A stretch of DNA of 64,000 nt, taken from Panicum virgatum (taxonomy: Eukaryota > Streptophyta > Magnoliopsida > Poales > Poaceae). The stretch is from positions 48,475,781-48,539,780 of the forward strand of contig NC_053137.1 of assembly GCF_016808335.1 (NCBI RefSeq), read 5' to 3'. Under the pieces are notes generated by a model. That model ran no database searches. It was not told the origin of the DNA and saw nothing but the letters and a program-made list of their open reading frames with translations. This document shows, piece by piece, positions 10,646 through 21,458 of this stretch; positions within the stretch are counted from its first letter, which is position 1; each line of letters starts with the position of its first letter. The position numbers and the translations under genes were made by a program.

Positions 10646-11488
10646 GATAGATCCGTTTAACTTTTTTAGATACATTCTATTTTCTTTAAATTAAGATAGA
10701 ATTTATGTCTAGATTCATAACACAAATATAATATATCTAAAAAAGTCAAAACTACTGACAATTTTGAAAGATGTGAATAGTTAATGTTTGTAATTCTCAA
10801 ATTTGTGACGTTAGCAAATACACGGCCGAGTAGGTAGCAATGGCATATACAGTGTATAGATCGGGTTCCAGACTGTGCATGTCTTTGCTGGCGTTGCCGA
10901 AGGCCCATACGGAAGAGAAGCACCAATCAGTGCCTATGGAGAATGGGTTCACCCACCTAGCTGACCTATATAGCTAGCGATGCAGGTGACCATGAGATTA
11001 GGCCAGCAACTACGGAGTGGACAAGACTGCAGTGCACATGAGTATTATTACATCAAGATTTCATTTAAGGGGCTAATTTCTGCATAAATGAACGAACGAA
11101 CGAACTATCAAATAGTAGCAGCACTCGCATATTCTGTAACTACTCGAAAATTCGATTCCGCCAATCCCAGGTTTGGTTAGATTTTATAAATATTACAAAA
11201 AACGGTAGTAACAAGAACAAAGGACGCTACTTGCATTGCTAGTATGAGGCATGCATGCAAGGGAGAAACGAAAGCGGTAGCGTGCGAGCTTCTCGCAATG
11301 CAGATCAGCGATTGTCATGGCGAGAGACGAGCAAAAAGAGAGTTAAACCCTAGGTGGAGCTACGGTCAATGTAGATCGAGCGCTGGGGCGCGCATTGTCG
11401 CGCCATTAACCTGCTTACAAGATGCGAATGCGGTGCTAGCTAGACGCGTACCAATGATTGATCGATCTCACCCGGGTGCGCCGATCGA
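10646..11488. other. Intergenic; 3' flank of the AHL gene
   Basis: AT-rich and without a supported gene. About 10655-10765 resembles an eroded Stowaway-type MITE (inverted words TTTTTAGATA and TATCTAAAAAA). About 11250-11488 should contain the AHL 3' UTR on the minus strand. ORFs here are short and unconvincing. Confidence 0.5.
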
Positions 11489-12574
11489 TCAGAACGGCGG
11501 CGGCGGCGGGTGCGGGTGCGGCGCGCGGGCCGGCGGCGGCCACATCACGTCCTGCGGCTGCGGGTGGCAGGCGAAGATGGGCACGGCCGGAGGGCCGCAC
11601 GGATCCACCGGCTGCGCTTGCGAGGCGGCAGCGGCGAGGCGCGGCGCGGGCTGGCGCCGGACGACGTGAGGGCGACGCTCCTGCGGCTGCGCCGGCTGCT
11701 CCGCGGGGTGCTGGTGCTGCTGCGGTTGACGATGCTGGCTGCCGCGGCGCTCGTCCGCGGGGTCGCCGCTGCAGGGGGAGAGCGAGACGGAGACGGACAC
11801 CGACGCGTCGTCGTCCGCGGGGAGGCGGTGGAAGGTGGGGTTGCTGAAGGCGGCGGCGGCGACGACGACGGTGGTCGCGGCGTAGAGCGGGCCCGCCACG
11901 GCGCCGCCGACGATCTGGCCGTGCGGGCCCGCCAGCGAGATGGAGAGGCACGCCGCGGCGGCGGCGGCTTCCGGCGCCACGGCGGACATGTCGGGCGGCA
12001 GGTACGTGGCGGAGATGGAGAGGATCTCGTACTGCCCGTGGAAGACGATGGCGCCGGCCGGGGCGCCCCCGCCGGGCGCCGGGTGGCGGAGCGAGACGTT
12101 GGCGACGGCGCCCGTGCCCGCGAGCACGCAGATCCCGAGGTTCCGCCGCGCCGCGAAGCGCGCGAGTGCGTCGGCCACGTCGCGGCCGCAGGGGATCTCG
12201 ATCACGTGGGGGCGCATCGCGGCGGCCGGCTCCGCCTCCCGCGTGATCACCACCGGCGGCTTGGGCTTGTTCTTCGACCCCGGGGGGCGGCCCCGCCGCT
12301 TCTTGGGCACCTCGATGCTCGCCCCGTCGCCGCCACCGGACACCACCAGCGGCCCACTGCTCACCGGCTCCTTCAGCTCGGCGCTGCCGCGGCTGTCCAC
12401 CTCATCCGAGAAGCACTCCAGCTGCTGCTGCTCGCCACGGCCGCCATGGTGGTGCTTGTGGGATTGCTGCTGATGCGGCGGCGGCGGCGGCGGCGTGGTG
12501 AAGTGGATTGGCACCACGTCCTTGCGATCTTGGTACATGTGCTCCTGGCTCATGTCCCTCTTGCCGAGCGACAT
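11489..12574 (-). CDS. AHL: AT-hook motif nuclear-localized (AHL) protein
   Basis: Intronless, 361 codons. The first 90 residues are low-complexity (His, Gln and Pro runs). A single AT-hook with its basic extension lies at residues 91-107 (KKRRGRPPGSKNKPKPP). A PPC/DUF296 domain follows at about 118-245 (RPHVIEIPCGRDVADAL, LAGTGAVANVSL, GQYEILSISATYLPP, SISLAGPHGQIVGG), then a Gln/Pro-rich tail ending in PPPPPF. AHL proteins bind AT-rich DNA in the nucleus and form PPC trimers that recruit transcription regulators, often restraining growth. One AT-hook plus an intronless gene fits the type-I subgroup. The start MSLGKRD at 12574 was chosen over an ATG 19 codons upstream because that extension looks like 5' UTR; MSQEHMYQ at 12553 is a second candidate. 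GC content is extreme, so long antisense ORFs are shadows. No breaks were seen. Confidence 0.9.
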   Translation of the reverse strand: MSLGKRDMSQEHMYQDRKDVVPIHFTTPPPPPPHQQQSHKHHHGGRGEQQQLECFSDEVDSRGSAELKEPVSSGPLVVSGGGDGASIEVPKKRRGRPPGSKNKPKPPVVITREAEPAAAMRPHVIEIPCGRDVADALARFAARRNLGICVLAGTGAVANVSLRHPAPGGGAPAGAIVFHGQYEILSISATYLPPDMSAVAPEAAAAAACLSISLAGPHGQIVGGAVAGPLYAATTVVVAAAAFSNPTFHRLPADDDASVSVSVSLSPCSGDPADERRGSQHRQPQQHQHPAEQPAQPQERRPHVVRRQPAPRLAAAASQAQPVDPCGPPAVPIFACHPQPQDVMWPPPARAPHPHPPPPPF

Positions 12575-12928
12575 GAACTTGGTCGCGACTCGCGAGAAAG
12601 AGAGACACCACCGAGCAATCAGGTAGTACAAGCTGGAAAGATGCGGCTGCGACAGCGAGAGCGAGGGGGAGAGCCGAGAGCTTGTGTCCCAAGGCCAAGA
12701 GCACGGGCGGCGGCAAGTGGCGATGGCAGCCGCGATGCTTGGGCGACGAGCCGACGACGAGAGAGGTCTCTGGACTTTGGAAGGGGCGGGATAAGAAAGC
12801 GATGGGAGAGAAGATCAGAAGGCACAGTAGCAGCAACAGGACAGGATGAGCCTGAATCTGAAGCCTCAAGGGAGGGTAGGCGCCTAGGCGGTGCCTGCTG
12901 CTGCTGGTGAGAGCGACAGCGAGGTGAT

Positions 12929-12936
12929 CCTTTTAT
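12929..12936 (-). promoter_or_regulatory. Possible TATA box of the AHL gene
   Basis: ATAAAAGG on the minus strand, about 355 bp upstream of the chosen ATG, between the GC-rich 5' UTR and AT-rich upstream DNA. It is the best TATA-like word in the interval. Its use is inferred. Confidence 0.4.
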
Positions 12937-12950
12937 CCTCTTGTCTTTTG

Positions 12951-13291
12951 GGCCGTGTTTTGGTTTGACGTGAAAACGTTTTCATGAAAATTTTTGATGT
13001 GTTGAACACTAATTAGAGGTATTAAATAAAATCTAACTATAAAATTACCTCCATAATTATGGTACTGTAGCCGTTGCTCTAGTTAACGAGGTCTTTGACG
13101 CACCATTAGGGGATGATTTGGTGCGGTTACTGCAGCATCACTTTAGCCAATTATGATGGAACTTGGATCATTAGATTCGTTTCGAAAAATTACACTCATC
13201 CCTAAAAAGATTTTATAAATAGACTTCATTTAGTACTCCAGACGGACATTCTGTCTTTTTGTGAAATTTTGATGTGACACCTAGCCAAACC
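12951..13291. mobile_element. hAT-like MITE in the AHL promoter
   Basis: It begins GGCCGTGTTTTGGTTTGA and ends in CTAGCCAAACCG, giving short imperfect inverted ends. The interior words (TTAGATTCGTTTCGAAAAATTAC, read in parts; AATAGACTTCATTTAGTACT) belong to a common grass MITE family that recurs in this window at 18875-19150. It starts about 15 bp upstream of the putative TATA box. The exact ends and target duplication are not certain. Confidence 0.65.
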
Positions 13292-13328
13292 GGAGGCCGG
13301 AGACGATAGTACTGAGTACTCTGTACTA

Positions 13329-14231
13329 CTCCCTCAGTCCCACAATATTGGCATTCCAACCATTCAAAATTTGTGTCACAATATAAGCATTCCTAGACTA
13401 TTGTGGGTCCCACTAGCTATAGATTCCACTGCCGTGCTGATCCATCTAGTGAAAAAAAAATCCCCAATCTTCTCCTTCTCTCCTTCCTCAGCCACCGGCC
13501 CGATCTCCTACTCGTCTCCTTCCTCAGCCCCCGCCGGCCCTCTGAGATCTGCGTGACGGGGATGGAAGGAGGCCAGGGGCGCGGCGGGAGGCGCAGCGCG
13601 CACTGAAGGCGGGAGCGGCGGCGGCCTCCTCCCCCTGCTCCGTCAGCCGCGCGGGGGCGCCTCCTTTCCCTGCTCCAGCCGGCCCCCTCCTTTCCCTGCT
13701 CCAGCCGGCCGAGGCACGCCCGCCCGCGCTCCTCCCCTTCCGCGCGGGGGCCCGCCGTGCTGCCCTCCTTGACGGCGGCGGCGAGAGTCGCTCAGCGCTT
13801 GTGTCCCCGGGAGCTCCCCACCCTCCGCCGCTCCATTATTGGCCTCTCACCTTCCCTCCAGTCACCTCCCCCCCCTCCCACATGGAAGAGACGAGTGTTG
13901 AACAGCACAGGCGCCAGCGAGCTGAGCGGCACCAGCGGCAAATTTTTGAGCGGCGGCGGCGGAGCATTCCTTTGGCGCGGCGGACCAAAGCTGTGTCGCG
14001 ACGGAGGGGAGGTCATGAGGCGGCGATGCGTCGTGCTATAGCGGCGTTGGCGTGGCTCCCTGACGAGGCGGCGATGCGCCGTGCTATAGCTGTGATAAGG
14101 AAGCTTCTACTAACATCCCTTGGCTATAGCGGTGGACCATAGAATATCTTAGGGGTACATGCGTCATTTTAACAGACTACTATTTCTTGCATTTGAATGC
14201 TTCAAATGCTAACATATCGGGACGGAGGGAG
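13329..14231. mobile_element. Stowaway-ended element with GC-rich cargo, 903 bp
   Basis: The ends are CTCCCTCAGTCCCACAATAT (13329) and the inverted ATATCGGGACGGAGGGAG (to 14231), flanked by TA on both sides (13327-13328 and 14232-14233). This is the signature of Stowaway/Tc1-mariner MITEs. The outer 100-150 bp on each side are AT-rich and inverted to each other (GGCATTC...; ...GAATGC). The inner 600 bp is GC-rich with CpG and open frames. Stowaways are normally 80-350 bp, so this one is oversized and seems to carry foreign sequence. Inside are two small tandem duplications: TTTCCCTGCTCCAGCCGGCC at about 13667-13710, and a roughly 52-bp unit around GAGGCGGCGATGCG (about 14016-14090). No gene product is recognised. 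Confidence 0.7.
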
Positions 14232-14233
14232 TA

Positions 14234-16732
14234 CCCTACCAAAGATTCCTACCAAGGATTCGAATTACCCTCACTTCATATATATCACTTCACATATTTG
14301 ATATTTGTAGATTGTATTGCTTTATTTTTTAAAAATAAATATTTATAGTGCTTTCATTAAAATGGTCAAAGGATTTCCGATTACTCTCCCCTTCAACCGG
14401 GGGTGTCTATTTCCAGCTCGCGCGGAGCTGTTGCATAAGCCTCCTCGTCCTCTGCCTCCCTCAGCTCCTCCGCCGCTGCCCCTAACCAATCTCGTCGTGG
14501 CGCCGCCCACCTACCGCCACACCTTCTCCTTGCCCCACTGGCAGCCACCGCCTACTAGTTGTTCGGCCACGCTCGGCCGTCGGCGCTCCCGCGATGCCGC
14601 GCCCTCCGCCAACCGAACTGCCACCGCCACCCCCCGCCCGCCTCTAGGGCCAGTGGTCATGAAGCCGCTCCCATCCCCGACAACCTGGAATCTTAAGGTC
14701 CGTCACCTCAACCACCACCCCCGCTGCCGGCGATCTCGCTGGCAGCTGCTCCCCCTCCTCCCGCCCCATGGTCGCTCCACCACCTCCCCCCTCCTCTAGC
14801 CGGAGCCGCTACCCTTCCCCATGCTCGGGGAAGAAGAACCGGAGGCGAGGAGCATCGCCTCGGCGATATGATGTGATTCAAATCGCACTGTATGATGAAT
14901 AGATTTTCTCCCATTACCCCCTACCCCCTCGATCCCCTCCCAGCTGTTTTCATGAACGTTCGGTATTTTCATCCTGGTAATGGAAATTGGGGTATCCTCG
15001 ATTCGAAAAAAAATGTCAAAGGATTTATTGTTGTTTTTAGTTTTTTATCAATTAATGGAACCGATAGTTTTTTATAATCTTGATGATAAAAACAAAGTAG
15101 AGACAAAGAAACATCAACCAGCGAAATAGTCACAATAGATATTTGTAGTGCTTTCATTAAAATGGTCACATATCATGAACACCTTGGCATATATGTTTCC
15201 ATCCATTCCTGCCCACTTCTCTTGTTCTACCATCAACTTTTGCTTTTTCTCACAATTGTAATTATTTTGTGTGTTCAAAACTTTTGCTCAGCCCCCGAGC
15301 TCCCCCTGCCATCCTCTCAGGGGCGACACACCGCGATGACGCCTCTGGTCCACGCCCTAGCTGCCTCTGGTGGATGAGTGAAAACCGGCTTCGTCCGTCT
15401 CATCCCTTCCCCCCTCTATCTCTCTCACCCTTCAAACCCTGGTCGTCATTCCCGCCCCTTCGCCGCCACCAACCTCTAGGCTGGATCCGACCTCCCCTTC
15501 GCCACATCTACACCCCAAAGGCCAGTTCTGCTTGTGGCTTCCCTCCCTTGGCGACTATTGTGATGGTGCGGGGGGAGGGGGGCTCTGTGCTCGGGATGGT
15601 CCATGGCGCGGTCCTCCACTCCCGGCATAGTTGCCCTGGTCGAGGCTCGTTAGGGTGACCGCCCCATCCCCGACGGCCGGCGACGCGATGGTCTCGTCCT
15701 CCTCGACTCTGTTGGCTGGGGTTGGGCGCGCCAACATCCGTGCATGCAGTCGTTGTTCGGGCTTCCCTTCCCCCTGCTAGCGTGCGGCTCCAGCTACCAC
15801 GACCAGTGGGGGCAGCTGGCTCTCACCCTGCCATGGCTCCATGTCGGCCTGCTGCTCATCACGGGTTCGGCGGATTTGGTCGTGGGAGGCCGCTGTAGTC
15901 GTTATCTATTCCTGTCGGTGCTTCATTTGTGCACTTTTGCCATGTTATTTATTATCTCTAGTAGATGCTTTGCCGCTGGTCTATGCTTTCTATGGCGGAT
16001 ACTTTAGCGCTGTAGTCTCCTCTTGGACGACTTATGTTTGGCCGCTGCTAGGGTAATGGACGGATGCTTTGCCGTCGTGTTGCGGCTAATGTCTCAACTT
16101 CTCTAGGTTGATACTATTTTGCCAGCCCGGTTGTAGCTTTATCGTTTAATAATCTCCGTTCTAAATTGATTGGTCATCTTTTCAAATTAAAAACTCACGC
16201 CGCAGTGGCGCCGTTTGCTACCTTTACGACAAATTTGTGCCCAATGTCTTTTTCTATACATTCTTTCAAAAAAATTCACGGTTTTTTATTCAGATTACCA
16301 TAACCGTCTGGTTAACTACCGGATTAGCAAAGCCGCCGCGATCTCGCGCGATTGCATCTATGCACAGATGCCGTTGCGGCCGTGACCAGCGCGCGCAGCA
16401 GAACACAGAACAGAACAGGGAAGGCAGGCCGCAGGTGTGTGGGAGCCCCACCGCACCTCCCTGGCAGCTTTCGGCCCGAGCCCGGCGGCGTCAATTTCTC
16501 ACGGCAAGGCACGGGGAGGGGAGCGACGCGGTGCGCGAGACGTGCTTGCCGGGTGCCCTGCCGTGCGCTTCTGTTCTTGCGCCCGGGGGCCCGCTGCCCG
16601 AGGAGATACGTACGTACCCGCCGCGGAGATTCGCCGAAGCGTGCGGCGTGGGCGTCTGGGCGACGCTGATGATCCGCTGGGCTGGACGGAGGTGGGGAGA
16701 TCCGGTTCGGTCTGGAGGAAGCTTACGTACTA
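14234..16732. other. Intergenic, mixed repeats, no supported gene
   Basis: Contains patches of GC-rich, Pro/Arg-coding sequence (about 14400-14830 and 15290-15900) with open frames of 130-160 codons that match no family I know. They look like captured or decayed transposon cargo. A 28-bp near-identical word (ATTT(A/G)TAGTGCTTTCATTAAAATGGTCA, read in two parts) occurs at about 14340 and 15138, bracketing 0.8 kb. Confidence 0.4.
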
Positions 16733-16780
16733 CGCACTACACGGTCTTTTTTTTTTTGAAATATTCGCACTACACGGTCT
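16733..16780. repeat. 15-bp direct repeat around a poly(T) stub
   Basis: CGCACTACACGGTCT is present at 16733-16747 and 16766-16780. The 18 bp between is TTTTTTTTTTGAAATATT. A poly(A)-like tract framed by a long target duplication is what an extremely 5'-truncated LINE or SINE insertion on the minus strand would leave. Confidence 0.6.
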
Positions 16781-17150
16781 ACACCCTCGGTTTGTAATGC
16801 AGGGTGGTGAATGGTGACATGCGTGGTCGCGGCCGGCACGCGCACGCCGTCACACCCCACCCCACCCAGGATCGACCACCAGAACTACCGGTCGTGGCGA
16901 GCATGTACAGCAGTCTTACGGCTCCACGGGATCTCTGATGTTTGTGTACCACCCAATTCGACTGGAGGACGGAGTACTTGTACTTGGCTCGACCACTGCA
17001 CGTGGTTGGCGGCTCCGGGTATTAACGCACGCCGGCACCGTATCCTGAATCCCCCGGCCCCTCCTGTTTGCAGCGCGCGTGCCCGGCGAGGTACGGTACG
17101 GTTGCGGCTCAACATTTTGACATGTGCGCCTCGGACGCAGGGTTTTTTTT
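16781..17150. other. Intergenic, nothing recognised
   Basis: About 370 bp of mixed-composition DNA without a convincing coding frame, repeat or RNA gene. Confidence 0.4.
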
Positions 17151-17642
17151 CCCGACCGGTTTACCCAAACCGGCGGCCTCCGGTTCCGGTAAATCGGACC
17201 GGTTTGACCGGTTACCGGTAGAAACCGGTCAAATTCAAATTTGAATTCAAAAAATTCAGTTCAACCGGTTCGTACCGGTATACCGGGCGGTTTGACCAAT
17301 TTGAATTTAAATCCAAATTTAAAATCGCATGTGTAACCAGTTTGGACCGGTATACCGGCCGGTTAAACCGGTTTACCGGCCGGTTTGACCGGTTTACCAA
17401 GTGGGCCTTAATGGGCTGTCTCATTTTTTTCCTTTTCTTTTTTGTTTTAACTTTAAATGCCCGAAAAGTATGTTAAACGAATGAATTTTTGAGAAAATTT
17501 GACAGCATTAGATTCGTCGCACCTTGAAGTATTTTTAAGAATTTTTTGGGTATTTTTCATTTTTTGGAATTTAAATTTGAATTTTGAATTTGGGCCGGTT
17601 TGGTACCGGCCCAAACCGGAACCGGACCGGACCGCCACCGGT
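17151..17642. repeat. ACCGGT-rich dispersed repeat
   Basis: About eleven copies of the palindrome ACCGGT, many in longer words such as ACCGGTTTGACCGGTT and ACCGGTATACCGG, are concentrated at both ends (17151-17400 and 17595-17642) around an AT-rich core (TTTGAATTTAAATCC; AATTTAAATTTGAATTTTG). Clustered short motifs at both ends are typical of subterminal transposase-binding regions in non-autonomous DNA transposons. Similar ACCGGT-rich repeats are common in grasses. No terminal inverted repeat or target duplication could be fixed. Confidence 0.6.
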
Positions 17643-18835
17643 AAGGGAACCCTGCTCAGACGACGCACCGTCCCGTACCGTTAGTACGTGGACGACCACG
17701 CCGGGGACCACGAGATACTGCTGCTGATACAGGTAGATCCTGCGCAGACGGAAGACAGTTATGGTTTTTGACCGGTGAGCCCGGCTCTGGCCGGCCTCCT
17801 GCCGATAACTGCTTGTTGGAACAAACAGCATCACTGGCGAAGAACCTCCTCCTCCTACTCCCGACGGCTCCGGCACTGTAACCCCACTATAGCGCAGAGC
17901 CGGCAGAGCCATCCAAACCTGACTCGGGAGCTTCAATCAACAGTGCCGTGCGTCAGTGAGAGAGTAGGAAATGGGAAAGCGGAGCCGCTCCTGTAAACAG
18001 TATCGCTACAATGTTTTATGCAGTAGAGTCGGAACCGCTCGGAGCCCTTCCAAACGGGGCCTATATCGACACAATCTTCCGCCAAGATTTCGCGGCCGGT
18101 TCTTCCGCTGACGAACGAACTCGGACCATGCAATCCCCAGTAACCCCACGGCGGAATGCGGACGGACACGCCATGGTCCATGGCTCCATATATGCCCATG
18201 CCCATCGCATCTCCAGTTCTGAACGCTCATGATGCCGGCACCGCCGTACGCTGCGGGCTCACGCACGCGCGCGGCGGCGACGACGAGTCGACGAGCGCCC
18301 GCCGGGCCAGCAGCAATGGAGCACGGGGCATCATGACGGCCGGCTGCGGCTGGAGCCCTGGAACGCCGAACGCAATCATCGCCAGGAGTCGCCGTGCACG
18401 GCCGGCAGACACGCGCAGCGCAGAGCGCGAAAACCCGTCCGGCCCTGCATCATGAATTCCGGCCGGCCACCGGCGACGGGCGCGCGATCATCGACCGGCC
18501 AGATCTCGGCACCATCCCGTGCCCCTCCATCCCTCGCACACCACCACACGGCGCCAGCGCCGTGGGGGATTTAATTAGCTTATCACAAGACTGGCCGCTG
18601 GCCGGCGGCCGGCGGCCGGCGGCCGCGCCCGTGCCCCCACACCGGCCTATCTATCGTGTCTGCGGCTGCGCCCATGCTGCAGAGGCCTCTACCCGCGCCC
18701 GGCCGCGTAGACTGCTTCACGACAGCTTGGCCAGGCCAGGAGGGCAGGAGGCCGTGGCGTGGCGCGACCTGGCCATTTACGCACGGCCGAACTTTTAAGT
18801 GCGAGCTGCGCTTGCAGTAGCAGCCTGCAGCAGGG
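17643..18835. other. Intergenic, GC-rich, no supported gene
   Basis: Holds part of a MITE-like segment ending CCTTCCAAACGGGGCC at about 18063 and a short (GGCCGGC)n tract at about 18598-18625. Open frames of 60-134 codons are low-complexity and match nothing known. Confidence 0.4.
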
Positions 18836-19169
18836 AGACTGGCACCACAGGGGAGGGGAGGGGAGGGGAGGGGCCGTGTTTGGTTTGTGACTTTGACGGT
18901 TAATTACTTAGTATTAAATGCAGGTAGTTTGTAAAACTAATTTCTCAATTCCTGCACTACTTTGTGAGGCGGATTTAATGAAGTCTTTGACCCCACGACT
19001 AGAGATTGATTATTGTAGCAAATCATCGATTAATTACCGTCATTATATTCGTCGCAAAAAGTTACACTTATTTCTAAAAAAATTTACAAATAAATTTTAT
19101 TTAGTACTTCATACATTGAAAATGCGCTACTCGTGCTACTGCCTGTGTCTTCACAGACTGGCACCACAG
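18836..19169. repeat. 15-bp direct repeat enclosing a GGGGA microsatellite and a MITE
   Basis: AGACTGGCACCACAG occurs at 18836-18850 and 19155-19169. Between them are about five GGGGA units (to 18874) and a MITE of the same family as 12951-13291, starting GGGCCGTGTTTGGTTTGTGA at 18871. hAT-type insertions duplicate 8 bp, so the 15-bp repeat is longer than expected and may reflect repair or slippage. Confidence 0.6.
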
Positions 19170-21458
19170 TGCACGGCCTCTGGAGTTGCGTTTGTTGACC
19201 CTCACCTCAACAGCCTGGTCTGGACGTTTGGGTGTGGTGTGCCACACACACGACAGCGGCGCAGGTAGGCCAGGTTTTGCTAGGCAGCTAGCCAGGCGCC
19301 CGGGCCCACAAGAGGGGTCCGCCTAAAGATTTATCGCAGACAACAATAGATACCGATGTTTCACCATGCAGAACAATAGATTTGGAAGAATAATAGATTT
19401 GGAAGAAGAAGGAAAATCAAAATCGCTCGAACAATTAGCAACAATGTTTTTTTTCTCACAGCAAATCAGCCAGCCGAACAAAGCGACTCAACAGGACCAA
19501 CAAATGAGGGCAACTAACTAGGCAGTTAGGCAGGCCTACAAGAGGAGTCTACGCAGAATCACGATCAGCCTCTCAATGTCAAAAAGTGTTTTCTTAATGG
19601 CTCATAGACATTATCATGTGAATCAAAGTACACTAAGGACGGATACATTGCTACACGTCATCCGTCTCATAGGTCGTCTCATACAACGCCAAGTAGAATT
19701 TTTAGTGATGTGGAGGAGAGAGAGCAATGTGAGAGAAAGATGTGGTTGCCTCGCGAAACAACTACTTCATGGGCTAAAATTTAGGAGTATGAGACTACTT
19801 CCCACCATTATATGAGTTGTTGTTGCCATGCAACTCAAAATGTTTCTTTATTTCATCCACAAATCAAGAGATGTGGTATAACTATGAGACAACTAAAAAG
19901 ACAAGTTATTGTAGAAATTTGTCTAGTAGGTCGTCTCAAAATTACGTATCACTCCATGACGCTTTAAACGACACTAATGTACTTGCCCGATTTCGAAAAT
20001 CGAGCTAAGGATCCAAACATTCCAGATTTTATCACTACTTCTATAATCCAAATGCTATAAATTATAGAATAAAAAAAAATGTAAGCAAGCCTATGGCCTG
20101 CTCGTTGCAGGGCCCATTTTCAGTGCAAGGATGTAGGCATGCTGTTTGGCAGCCGCAGCCGCAGCCGCAGCCGCAGCGGTTCTGCAAAAATCACTAGGCC
20201 GGGGGCCTTCTCTTGTTGCTTCATGAAAGACAAGCAAAAAGAGGTCCAAGGATAAATTGGGAGGATAAAGCCAACATGCACCAAGTGGCTTTTCTATGTG
20301 CTTGCCTGATTGTTGCTCCATGTATGTTTGACTTATTCTCTGATAGGAAACGAGAGCATTTCTACGCTTTTGCACTCTCTTTTAGACAGTGAGGTTTGAC
20401 TCCCTTGTTTTGCTAGTCTACACTGTCGCCTCTCCCGCTAGACAGACTGCAGATGTAACACTAGCGCTACAAAGGATACTCAAATGTCACTAAGTAGATT
20501 ATTGAACATTCCCACAAAATGATCTAAAACAGCTAATAGGGGACACAGATGACATAAACAGCCAAGGACACGGCCTGAACCGTAAATGAAATCAAGCCCA
20601 GAAAAGTCCTCACTCAGTAGATGATGGGTGGGGCTCAATAGAGCATACATGCGGATGCAGTCCAGCAAATACTGCCCAAATAGTCAGGGTAACAGGCTCA
20701 ATAGACAGACCCTAAAGGAAAGAAAGAATAAAGCAACGGTGTTAGAGTTTTGAAGTGAAATGCATCGAAATGAAAGAATAAGGTCTTCCTCACTAGACTT
20801 TGGCCTGCTTCAGTACAGTTGAGCAGGCCGGATACGGTCAGCCCATCTAGTTGAGATTTCATTGATGGGCTGACATTGATGGTCCTCTTTCCTATCCAGA
20901 AGACATGCGGAACCTTAAAATTGAAGGTCGTGAGTCATCAGTCATGACGGTATCAGAGAAATATGCGTCCTCTTTGCCTCTTTGGGGTGATTAATCCATG
21001 GCATCTACTGCAAATCCCCTGAACCGTGCAAAATACATAATTTTTTTTTCACACAAAACCAGATGGTGTTCGACATGTTCAGAGCCTGCCAAACTTGTTT
21101 GATCCAACCGTTTACAAAACGACAGAGAAAAGACGGTAGCGACAAAACGCGCACCACAGTATTTTTGTCACAGCTCTCTGAATCCGTCTTTTCTTTCTCC
21201 CGATTTGCGCAAGATTGGATCATCAAATCTGGTGAAGACACAGAACAAGCCGAACACTACTCCCATTTCTCAACTTTTTGGTAAAAAAAAAAGAATTTTG
21301 CCCGACCTTAACAGTTGAGAGTCCTTTGCCACAGGTACCAAACCATTAAACCCATGAAGCAAGACGCAAATCCTTTTATGAACCGCACCCCCCCCCCCCC
21401 CCTCCCCTTTTAATTGCAATGGTGTAATCATATACATGAAAAAATAATTAATATTTCT
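19170..21458. other. Intergenic, repeats, 3' flank of the protease gene
   Basis: AT-rich with no supported gene. It contains a (GCAGCC)n run at about 20153-20180 and a 15-base C run at 21388-21402. The last few hundred bases should hold the 3' UTR of the minus-strand protease gene. About 19560-20000 has MITE-like composition, but I could not define its ends. Confidence 0.4.

Noticed and set aside
11510..12910. Plus-strand ORF of 466 codons
   Set aside because: It is antisense to the AHL coding region, Arg/Gly/Ala-rich with no domain, and arises from the high GC content of the real gene.
14317..15658. Two plus-strand ORFs of 129-160 codons
   Set aside because: Pro/Ser/Arg-rich with no recognisable domain, no splice logic and no conserved start context.
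21388..21402. 15-base C run as a regulatory feature
   Set aside because: Simple homopolymer in the 3' flank; nothing links it to a function.
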